Origin: Saprospiraceae bacterium
GTDB taxonomy: Bacteria; Bacteroidota; Bacteroidia; Chitinophagales; Saprospiraceae
NCBI GenBank assembly: GCA_020436865.1
Contig: JAGQXA010001037.1
Coordinates: 1-15,582, forward strand
Length of the DNA: 15,582 nucleotides
Reading direction: 5' to 3'
The position numbers and the translations under genes are program-made. Shown piece after piece: positions 6,332 through 12,999 of this stretch. The notes beneath the pieces are model-generated. The model ran no database searches. It was not told the origin of the DNA and was given only the letters and a program-made list of their open reading frames with translations. Position 1 is the stretch's first letter. Every line of letters starts with the position of its first letter.

Positions 6332-6817
6332 TTATTCCCCTTCGTTTTTCACCAACTTCACTTTGGCGGCGTCGGAGCTTTCGGTCGACTGGGCGTCTTT
6401 GCCCGTGCAGCTCGAAGTGCTGGTCTTGGAAGCCTTGGCCTTGCCGGCACAGCAGGCGGGAGTTTTCGAAGAAGCGCTCGAAGCTTTGGCTCCTTTCGAG
6501 GAGCAGCAGCCTGCCTTTTCCTCCGGCGATACGTTGACGAACTTGGCCGACTTGGTGCAGTACTCCACTTCGGTGTAGCTCACTTTACCGGAAGCGGCGC
6601 AAACATCCTTCCGTACATACGTGACCTTGCCGCTTTCGGCATCGGTGCGCGATTCGATCGATTCGTCGAGGGAGGCTGCTTTGGCAGCAGCGGTGGAAGA
6701 ACAGGAAGCCTTTTCGACGGAGGTCGTGGCCGATTTATCGGCGCCGTGGCAATCTTGGGCCTGGGCCGTCAGGGAAACCAATCCACAGAAGGCGAAGAAG
6801 AGTAGGAATTTCTTCAT
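6332..6817 (-). CDS. Secreted cysteine-rich Ala/Ser/Lys-rich protein of unknown function
   Basis: A 161-aa protein with a clear signal peptide (MKKFLLFFAFCGLVSLTAQAQ). The mature part has nine cysteines: C23, C39, C73, C87, two CC pairs (104-105 and 122-123) and C137. A more structured centre at about residues 50-99 contains ESGKVTYVRKDVCAASGKVS and TEVEYCTKSAKFVNVSPEEK, an apparent pseudo-repeat of (A/E)SGKV-[ST]Y. The flanks are low-complexity Ala/Ser/Lys/Thr sequence. The C-terminus is not a T9SS domain. The CC pairs and scattered Cys could bind metal or make disulfides in the periplasm or outside the cell. I do not recognise an established family. The start is supported by the signal peptide. 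Confidence 0.75.
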   Translation of the reverse strand: MKKFLLFFAFCGLVSLTAQAQDCHGADKSATTSVEKASCSSTAAAKAASLDESIESRTDAESGKVTYVRKDVCAASGKVSYTEVEYCTKSAKFVNVSPEEKAGCCSSKGAKASSASSKTPACCAGKAKASKTSTSSCTGKDAQSTESSDAAKVKLVKNEGE

Positions 6818-6870
6818 GAGACGAAAATTAGTTAGGTGAACAAAATGGTCTGTAAATTGCGAGAAGCCTC

Positions 6871-6878
6871 CAAATTTA
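6871..6878 (-). promoter_or_regulatory. Candidate -7 promoter element for the cysteine-rich protein gene
   Basis: On the minus strand this reads TAAATTTG, a perfect TAnnTTTG -7 element, 53 nt upstream of the ATG at 6817. No convincing -33 TTG box is seen at the usual distance, so confidence is limited. Confidence 0.4.
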
Positions 6879-6942
6879 GCGAAGGCGCACTAGGTTTTCT
6901 ATCAGCCCGCTTGTTTTAGGAATTTTTTAACGTTTTTTGCCG

Positions 6943-6966
6943 GGCGGTCCGGCCGCCGATTTTTTT
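6943..6966 (+). terminator. Terminator-like hairpin in the leader region upstream of the lipoprotein
   Basis: GGCGG (6943-6947) pairs with CCGCC (6953-6957) around a 5-nt loop, and a run of seven T (6960-6966) follows closely. This is the shape of an intrinsic terminator for rightward transcripts, yet no rightward gene lies just before it. It could be an attenuator in the leader of the lipoprotein transcript, end a short untranslated RNA, or be chance. The stem is only 5 bp. Confidence 0.3.
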
Positions 6967-7004
6967 CTAACTTCATGGCGGTTTATCACTTCAAATTCCC
7001 GTTC

Positions 7005-7508
7005 ATGCAAAAGTTGTTCCTCTTCGGCTCCTCCGCCCTGGCCATGACCTGCCTCCTGATCGCCTGTTCTTCCGGGAAATACACCCCCCAGAAGCTTCCC
7101 GACAATCGCCTCCATTTCGGCTCGGGGGGTGGGTTTACGGGCGCGGTGACCGAGTACATCCTCCTCGAGAACGGACAACTCTTTCTGGCCGATTCCTACC
7201 GGAAGGACACCGTCGAGCTGACGACCATGTCTCGTGCGCAGGCCAAAGGCTATTTCAAATCGCTCGATTCGCTGCGGCTGGAAAAATACGACTTCTACCA
7301 TCCCGGTAACATGTATTTCTTCCTGCGCCAGGTCGATGAGATCATCGACCACAAGGTCACCTGGGGCGACCAGCAAGTGAACGTGCGCGACGACGTCAAA
7401 CGACTGCACGCCAACCTGCAGGAGGCCGTCAAGGGCCGCAAGATCCTCTACCACCGGCTGCCGGAGAAGGAGAAAAAGGACAAGAATCCCTCCGGTTACT
7501 GGCAGTGA
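7005..7508 (+). CDS. Putative lipoprotein of unknown function
   Basis: A 167-aa protein from the ATG at 7005. An in-frame ATG at 6975 would add ten residues before the signal peptide and is less likely. The N-terminus MQKLFLFGSSALAMTCLLIAC has a lipobox LLIA-C21, so the mature protein should be lipid-anchored, facing the periplasm or the cell surface. The sequence after Cys (SSGKY) lacks the acidic signal reported for surface export of Bacteroidota lipoproteins. A conserved-looking segment HFGSGGGFTGAVTEYILLENGQ lies at about residues 36-57; the rest is charged, ending in a Lys-rich tail. Function unknown. The M4 peptidase gene starts 34 nt after its stop, so the two may be co-transcribed. 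Confidence 0.8.
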   Translation: MQKLFLFGSSALAMTCLLIACSSGKYTPQKLPDNRLHFGSGGGFTGAVTEYILLENGQLFLADSYRKDTVELTTMSRAQAKGYFKSLDSLRLEKYDFYHPGNMYFFLRQVDEIIDHKVTWGDQQVNVRDDVKRLHANLQEAVKGRKILYHRLPEKEKKDKNPSGYWQ

Positions 7509-7542
7509 GGTCCCGATTTCATCACTTTACTACTTCCAACAA

Positions 7543-10500
7543 ATGGTCCGCACCGCTTTTTTCCCGTTGCTTCTGCTTTTGTCGCTGAGCGGCAGCCTCG
7601 TTGCGCAGAACAAACCACTGCGCTCCGTTCCCGCTACTCCGGCCCCGCTCCCTCCGTCTACCTTCGGCATTCCGAAACCGATCGTTTCCGTTCCGTCGGC
7701 CGGTTCTACGCTTTCTTCGCTCGCTACCTTTCTGGCCAAAGGCCCGCTGTCTGCGCCGGCCCGGTCGCAAGCCCCACAGAAATGGTGGCGGGAATATCGC
7801 GATCCGCAAAGCGGCCGGCCGATCTGGATCACCGGCACTTTGCCGGAGGCCGAGGGCGGTTCTTACGAGGAAAAAACTACCCGCTACTTCCAGGCATTGG
7901 CAGAACCCCTCGCGATCGAAGCGCCGGCGGAAGAACTGACGCCCGGCCGCTTTCAGGAGAGCGGCGCCGGCCGCGCGCACTGGCGCTTTACGCAAGAATA
8001 TCAGGGCATTCCGGTGTACGGCAGTGAACTCATCCTGCATTTCGATCATGGCGTTCCCCGGCAGCTCAATGGCCGTTGCTTCCCGACTCCGCGTCTGGAA
8101 GGAGCGGCTCTGGAACCCGCCTTCGCGGAAATGACGGCCGTGGAACTGGCCAAGGGCTACCTGCTGGCCGTACAACAGACGCCCTTTCTGCCGTCTGTGC
8201 CGGAACACCTGCTGCCCGCGTCGCGTGAGCAAGCGCGCCTCGTCATTTTTCACCCCGCCGCCGACCCCGATCGCGAGCGGCTGGCCTGGGAAGTGATCTT
8301 GCTACCCAATCTGGTCGATCGCTGGCAGCTTCTGCTCGATGCTCTTACCGGCGAAGTGCTCCAGGCCCATAACGAAAGTTGCCGGTTCCACGGGGCCGCC
8401 GCTGCACCTGCTGCCGGGCATGTACCGGCCCTGCCGCCGCCCGGCCCGGCCATTGCCAACGCCACTGACCTGTTGGGCGTTTCCCGCACCATCAACACCT
8501 ACGAAAGCGGCGGGAACTACTTCCTGATCGACGCCACGCGGACCGAAATGTTTGTGCCGCAGCAATCGGTCTTTCCCAACGATCCGGTCGGCGTGATCTG
8601 GACGGTCGACGCTTTCAACGGCTCCTGGCAATCGGCCGATTTCTCGATCGGGCATGTCGTGTCGCCCAACAACGCCTGGAACAACCCAACGGCCGTGTCG
8701 GCCCATTACAACGCCGGCGAGGCCTATGAGTATTTCCTGTCGACCTTCGACCGCGTTTCCATTAACGGACAGGGCGGCAACATCGTCTCGCTGATCAACG
8801 TGGCCGATGACAATGGGCCGATGGACAACGCCTTTTGGAATGGCTTCGCCATGTTCTACGGCAACGGCAATGTGGCCTTCCAGCCCCTGGCGCGGGGCAA
8901 GGATGTGGCCGGGCACGAAATGTCGCATGGCGTGATCCAATCGACCGCCAATCTCGAATACTTCGGCGAGTCGGGCGCCCTCAACGAATCGTTTGCCGAC
9001 ATCTTCGGCGCCATGATCGACCGCGACGACTGGCGCATCGGCGAAGACGTGGTCAAACTGAGCGCTTTCCCCTCCGGCGCCCTGCGCGATCTGTCGAACC
9101 CCAACCAGGGAGGCAATGGCATTAACGATCCGGGCTGGCAGCCCGATCATGTGAACGAGCAATACACCGGGAGCCTCGACAATGGCGGGGTGCATATCAA
9201 CAGCGGTATTCCCAATCACGCCTACTATCTGGTGGCGCAATCGATCGGCAAAGACGAGGCCGAGCAGATCTTCTACAAAGCGCTCGACGAGTACCTGGTG
9301 AAGTCCTCGCAGTTCATCGACTGCCGCCTGGCGGCGGTACAGGCGGCCACCGACCTCCACGGCACGAACTCCTCCCAGGTCAATGCGGTCAAAAGCGCCT
9401 TCGACGCGGTGGGCATCGTCGATGGACAAGGCGGAAACTACCAGGAAGATTTTGGGACCAACCCCGGCGACGAGTACCTCGTTACGACCGATCCGAACCA
9501 GTCGGCGCTCTATCTGTACGAGGGCGGCGGCTCTCCGGTGGTAGAACCCTTATCGCAGCTCGACCCCGTCAATCGACCGAGCGTGACCGACGACGGCTCG
9601 GCGATGGTGTTTGTGGCCGCCGACAAGACCATCCGCGTGATCTTTTTCGATTGGGCCGGCGGTACCTATACCGAAGACGTGCTGCAGTCCGACCCGATCT
9701 GGTACAATGTGGCCGTGTCGCGCGACGGCTTGCGCCTGGCTGCCCTGACCGACGATCCGGAGCCCCTGGTTTGGGTGTTCGATTACGGCCTGGGCGAATG
9801 GCGTTCGTTCGAACTGTACAATCCGACCTATACCCAAGGCGTGGAAACCGGCGACGCCCTGTACGCCGATGTGCTGGAATGGGATTTTTCCGGGCAGTAT
9901 GTCCTCTACGACGCCTACAATGTGATCGAAAGCACCTTCGGCGCCGACATCGATTATTGGGACATCGGTTTCCTGCACGTCTGGAACGCTTACGATGGCT
10001 ATTGGGCCGGCGGCAACGTGGCAAAACTGTTTTCGGCCCTGCCGGAGAACACCAGCGTAGGCAATCCGACCTTCGCCAAGAATTCCGACTACATCATCGC
10101 CTTCGACTGGATCGACAATTACTCTTCCTCCTACGAGCTATACGGCGTCAATCTGCAAACCGGTGCGACGGGCGTCATTTTCGACAATCCCGTGCTCAAC
10201 TACCCGAACTATTCCATCGACGACGAACGGATAGCGTTTAATGCCCTCGACCTGTCGAACAACGATGTATTGGGCTACATAGAGCTCAATCCCGATAAGA
10301 TCAGTCCGGCGGGCAATGGAGTGGTGCTGCTCGATAACCGCTCCCAAGGCGTCTTCTTCGCCAACGGCCTGCGTCCGCTGGCCGACGAGGAGGTTGCACT
10401 TCCGGAAAATGCCCTGCGTGCGTTTCCCAACCCGACCGGCGGCGTGTTGACCATCGAGCTCGAACTAGATGCCGACGCTACGCTGCCGGTAGAGGTCGTC

Positions 10501-10644
10501 GACCTGCTCGGACGGAGCCTGCAGCGACAGTGGTGGAACGCCGGGCCGGGCCGGGCACAGCTGGAGCTTTCGCTAGCACAGTATCCCGCCGGGCAGTACG
10601 TGGTGCGGGTGGGAAGGCAAAGCATACGAGTGTACCACCCGTAA
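7543..10644 (+). CDS. Secreted M4 (thermolysin-like) metallopeptidase with propeller-like region and T9SS sorting domain
   Basis: A 1033-aa exported zinc protease. Residues 1-21 are a signal peptide (ending SLVAQ). Residues about 60-280 form the pro-region (FTP and PepSY-like; YQGIPVYGSELILHFDHGVP, and WQLLLDALTGEVL near 261-273), which normally keeps the enzyme inactive. The catalytic domain spans about 310-625. It has zinc motif H458-E-M-S-H462, third ligand E482 in GALNESFAD exactly 20 residues after H462 as in thermolysin, D486, and proton-donor His H551 in NGGVHINSG. All active-site residues are present. Residues about 640-945 are an extra region with PD40/WD40-like beta-propeller phrases (NRPSVTDDGSAMVFVAADKT, VAVSRDGLRLAAL). 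Residues about 955-1033 are a T9SS type A sorting domain (FPNPTGGVLT ... AGQYVVRV). Likely a surface or released protease that digests extracellular protein. Confidence 0.93.
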   Translation: MVRTAFFPLLLLLSLSGSLVAQNKPLRSVPATPAPLPPSTFGIPKPIVSVPSAGSTLSSLATFLAKGPLSAPARSQAPQKWWREYRDPQSGRPIWITGTLPEAEGGSYEEKTTRYFQALAEPLAIEAPAEELTPGRFQESGAGRAHWRFTQEYQGIPVYGSELILHFDHGVPRQLNGRCFPTPRLEGAALEPAFAEMTAVELAKGYLLAVQQTPFLPSVPEHLLPASREQARLVIFHPAADPDRERLAWEVILLPNLVDRWQLLLDALTGEVLQAHNESCRFHGAAAAPAAGHVPALPPPGPAIANATDLLGVSRTINTYESGGNYFLIDATRTEMFVPQQSVFPNDPVGVIWTVDAFNGSWQSADFSIGHVVSPNNAWNNPTAVSAHYNAGEAYEYFLSTFDRVSINGQGGNIVSLINVADDNGPMDNAFWNGFAMFYGNGNVAFQPLARGKDVAGHEMSHGVIQSTANLEYFGESGALNESFADIFGAMIDRDDWRIGEDVVKLSAFPSGALRDLSNPNQGGNGINDPGWQPDHVNEQYTGSLDNGGVHINSGIPNHAYYLVAQSIGKDEAEQIFYKALDEYLVKSSQFIDCRLAAVQAATDLHGTNSSQVNAVKSAFDAVGIVDGQGGNYQEDFGTNPGDEYLVTTDPNQSALYLYEGGGSPVVEPLSQLDPVNRPSVTDDGSAMVFVAADKTIRVIFFDWAGGTYTEDVLQSDPIWYNVAVSRDGLRLAALTDDPEPLVWVFDYGLGEWRSFELYNPTYTQGVETGDALYADVLEWDFSGQYVLYDAYNVIESTFGADIDYWDIGFLHVWNAYDGYWAGGNVAKLFSALPENTSVGNPTFAKNSDYIIAFDWIDNYSSSYELYGVNLQTGATGVIFDNPVLNYPNYSIDDERIAFNALDLSNNDVLGYIELNPDKISPAGNGVVLLDNRSQGVFFANGLRPLADEEVALPENALRAFPNPTGGVLTIELELDADATLPVEVVDLLGRSLQRQWWNAGPGRAQLELSLAQYPAGQYVVRVGRQSIRVYHP

Positions 10645-10663
10645 CCCCGAATGCCATTCGGGG
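10645..10663. other. Perfect hairpin immediately after the M4 peptidase stop
   Basis: CCCCGAATG (10645-10653) and CATTCGGGG (10655-10663) are perfect reverse complements around one C; allowing for the loop, about 6 base pairs would form in RNA. It begins at the base after the TAA stop and is followed by an A-run rather than a T-run, so it is not a classic terminator. It buries the ATG at 10651, which argues for the TTG at 10681 as start of the next gene. It may protect the 3' end of the peptidase message. Confidence 0.6.
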
Positions 10664-10680
10664 AAAAAAGAAACCCACCC

Positions 10681-11667
10681 TTGAAGAAGATCCTCATCGT
10701 CCGCTTTTCCTCGATCGGCGACATCGTGCTGACCACGCCGGTGCTCCGCTGCCTCAAGCTGCAGTTGGGCGCCGAGTTGCATTTTCTCACCAAGAAGGCC
10801 TACCGGGAGTTGTTGGTCGCCAATCCGCATCTCGACCGCATCTGGACGATCGAGCGCCGCGTGTCGGAGGTGCTGCCGGCCTTGCGAAAGGAGCGCTTCG
10901 ATCTGGTCGTCGACCTGCACCGCAATTTGCGGAGCCTGCAACTTAAGTGGCATTTGCGGCGCCCCTCCGTATCGTTTCAAAAGTTGAACTGGGAGAAGTG
11001 GCTGATGGTGCGTTTCAAGATCGACCGTCTTCCCGACCGGCACATCGTCGATCGCTATCTCGATGCGGTGCGGACGTATGGAGTGCAGTATGACGGGCAA
11101 GGGCTCGACCATTTTATCCCCCCGGAGCAGGAGGTAGACCTGGCTGCGGCGCTGGGCCTGCACGAACCCTTTACCGCCTTTGCCATCGGAGCGGCGCATG
11201 CCACCAAGCGCCTGCCCGCCGATAAGATCCTGGCCGTCTGCCGGCGGCTGCCGGGCCCCGTCGTTCTGCTCGGCGGACCCGGAGAACAGGCGGTCGGCCG
11301 GTCGGTCGCCGAACAATTGGGCGATCGCGTACATGATACTTGTGGGCGTCTTTCGCTGCAACAATCCGCCTCCGTCGTGCGGCAAGCCCAGGTAGTGATC
11401 AGCCACGATACCGGCCTGATGCACCTGGCGGCCGCCTTGCGCCGGCCGGTGGTGTCGGTGTGGGGAAATACGATCCCGGCCTTCGGCATGTACCCGTTCT
11501 TTCCGGCCGGCATCGCGCAGCAAGTGGTCGTGGAAGTGGAGGGCCTGAGCTGTCGGCCCTGTTCTAAGATCGGCTACGAGGCCTGTCCGCGCGGCCATTT
11601 CCGCTGCATGCGGGAGATCTCTGAAGAAGCGATCGAGCGGGCCGTAACCGGCTTCCGGAAAGCTTGA
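10681..11667 (+). CDS. Glycosyltransferase family 9 (heptosyltransferase-like)
   Basis: A 328-aa cytosolic or membrane-associated glycosyltransferase of the GT9 family, which includes LPS core heptosyltransferases using ADP-heptose. The TTG start at 10681 gives the usual N-terminus MKKILIVRFSSIGD, with the catalytic-type Asp in the SSIGD loop (D14). The upstream ATG at 10651 adds ten atypical residues and lies inside a hairpin. The donor-binding side shows IGAAHATKRLP (169-179), LLGGPGE (196-202), and the conserved SHDTGLMHLAAAL (241-253). A Cys cluster near the C-terminus (C291, C294, C302, C309, in CRPCSKIGYE ... CPRGHFRC) is common in this subgroup and could hold a metal or disulfides. It probably adds a sugar to LPS or a related envelope glycan; the donor and acceptor cannot be read. 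It follows the peptidase gene closely. Confidence 0.87.
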   Translation: MKKILIVRFSSIGDIVLTTPVLRCLKLQLGAELHFLTKKAYRELLVANPHLDRIWTIERRVSEVLPALRKERFDLVVDLHRNLRSLQLKWHLRRPSVSFQKLNWEKWLMVRFKIDRLPDRHIVDRYLDAVRTYGVQYDGQGLDHFIPPEQEVDLAAALGLHEPFTAFAIGAAHATKRLPADKILAVCRRLPGPVVLLGGPGEQAVGRSVAEQLGDRVHDTCGRLSLQQSASVVRQAQVVISHDTGLMHLAAALRRPVVSVWGNTIPAFGMYPFFPAGIAQQVVVEVEGLSCRPCSKIGYEACPRGHFRCMREISEEAIERAVTGFRKA

Positions 11668-11912
11668 CGAGCGACAAAAAACGGATTTGTCGTTCATCAG
11701 TGAAAATTGCAGGAAATTGGTTTGTCGAAGCCGCATTTAACATCTAACTTGCTCGGGATTCTGGCAAAATTTGTCAGAAATCGCTTATCTTTCGCAATTC
11801 ATGCCGGTCGGGAGGCTGACCGCCGTGGATATACCAAAATTGAGCGACCGGAAGAGAAAGGGGCCGAGGCCCGCATTTTCACCCACGCGAACTATTTTCT
11901 AAACACGATCGT
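11668..11912. other. Intergenic leader region before the PorP/SprF gene
   Basis: 245 nt without a supported gene, AT-richer than its surroundings. A 7-bp hairpin (CGACAAA / TTTGTCG, 11672-11692) sits just after the GT9 stop without a T-tract, a weak terminator candidate. TATCTTTC followed by G (11786-11793) is a one-mismatch -7 element that would give a leader of roughly 110 nt. That leader contains a small CGGTC/GACCG stem (11805-11822). No Shine-Dalgarno precedes the ATG at 11913. The long leader suggests possible post-transcriptional control, but nothing matches a known riboswitch. Confidence 0.4.
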
Positions 11913-12944
11913 ATGAGATTTACGAAAGCTCTACTATTCACCCTTGGCTGTTTCTTTGGCCTCTCCCTACAAGCACAAGACATTCACTTTTCCCTCTTCA
12001 ATTACTCGCCCCTGACCTTGAACCCGGCCTTCACCGGCGCCTACGAAGGATCGTTCCGCATCGGCGGCATCTACCGGGATCAGTGGGCCAGCCGGCTTCC
12101 GAATCAATTCGTCACCCCCTCCTTTTTCGTCGACGCGCCTGTACTGGCTATTGGCAAGGGCGACTGGATCGGCGTGGGCGGCATGACCTACCAGGATAAG
12201 GTGGGCGCCGGCAACCTGCGCAACAATAGCTTCCAGTTTTCGGCGGCCTATCACAAGGCCCTCGGAAAGGGAGGCAAAACGACCCTGACCCTCGGGGTGC
12301 AGGGCGGCCAATCGCAGCGGAAGTTCGACCCGACCTCCCCGGAACTCATCTACGAAGACGAACTCGATCTGGGTGGTGGCCTGGGTAGCGGCAACGGCGT
12401 CGATCGCAACCGCGTGGGCGATCAGGCGAGCTATTTCGACCTCAACGCCGGTCTGTTGCTGCGCTCGCAGGTCGACGAAGGGATGGACTTCAATGTGGGC
12501 TTCGCGCTTCAGCACCTGCTCACGCCCGAATACAACCTGATCACGGCCAATAATACCGACAACGAACTGCCCATGCGCATCAGCGCCCACGGGCAGTTGA
12601 ATGCCGATATCGGCGAAAAGTGGATGGTTTCGCCGACGATCCTCTTCCTCAATCTGAATCCGGCCACCCAGTTCGCCGTGCAGGGATGGGGCGGTTACTA
12701 CCTCAAGCCCGAACGCGACATCATCCTGAAGGCCGGGTTGGGGTACCGGGTCGGTTCCTCCGGCGAAGTACTGCTCGGCATCGACTACAAGGCATTCAAG
12801 GTGGCCGCCAGCTACGATATCAACTTCTCCGAACTGGGAGCAGTGACCTATAACCGGGGTGGTTTCGAGATCGCCGCGACGTACATCGCCCGGATCTACA
12901 AGAAACCGACCGTTAAGCCGGTCATCCTTTGTCCGAAACTCTAA
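11913..12944 (+). CDS. PorP/SprF family type IX secretion outer-membrane protein
   Basis: A 343-aa outer-membrane protein. A signal peptide (MRFTKALLFTLGCFFGLSLQAQ) precedes the hallmark PorP/SprF N-terminus DIHFSLFNYSPLTLNPAFTGAY (about 23-44). The following GSFRIGGIYRDQWAS and alternating hydrophobic strands (GDWIGVGGMTYQDKVGAG; FQFSAAYHKALGKGGKTTLTLGVQGG) fit a beta-barrel. PorP is needed for T9SS secretion in Porphyromonas, and its relative SprF is needed for export of the SprB adhesin in Flavobacterium, so members are outer-membrane partners for particular T9SS cargo. The C-terminus (KKPTVKPVILCPKL) is slightly extended. It is followed 55 nt later by the PorE-like gene; the two form a likely operon. 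Confidence 0.92.
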   Translation: MRFTKALLFTLGCFFGLSLQAQDIHFSLFNYSPLTLNPAFTGAYEGSFRIGGIYRDQWASRLPNQFVTPSFFVDAPVLAIGKGDWIGVGGMTYQDKVGAGNLRNNSFQFSAAYHKALGKGGKTTLTLGVQGGQSQRKFDPTSPELIYEDELDLGGGLGSGNGVDRNRVGDQASYFDLNAGLLLRSQVDEGMDFNVGFALQHLLTPEYNLITANNTDNELPMRISAHGQLNADIGEKWMVSPTILFLNLNPATQFAVQGWGGYYLKPERDIILKAGLGYRVGSSGEVLLGIDYKAFKVAASYDINFSELGAVTYNRGGFEIAATYIARIYKKPTVKPVILCPKL

Positions 12945-12999
12945 CCAGCCCCCCCCGGGCGATCCTGCTAATCCGTTATTCAAAAAATTGCACGTCTTC

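Noticed and set aside
11707..11916. 69-codon plus-strand frame before PorP/SprF
   Set aside because: Starts with TTG in AT-rich leader DNA, has no recognisable features and ends by overlapping the PorP/SprF ATG; more likely untranslated leader.
12859..12999. Upstream extension of the PorE-like protein to the ATG at 12859
   Set aside because: The extension lies inside the PorP/SprF gene and would hide the signal peptide that starts at 13000.
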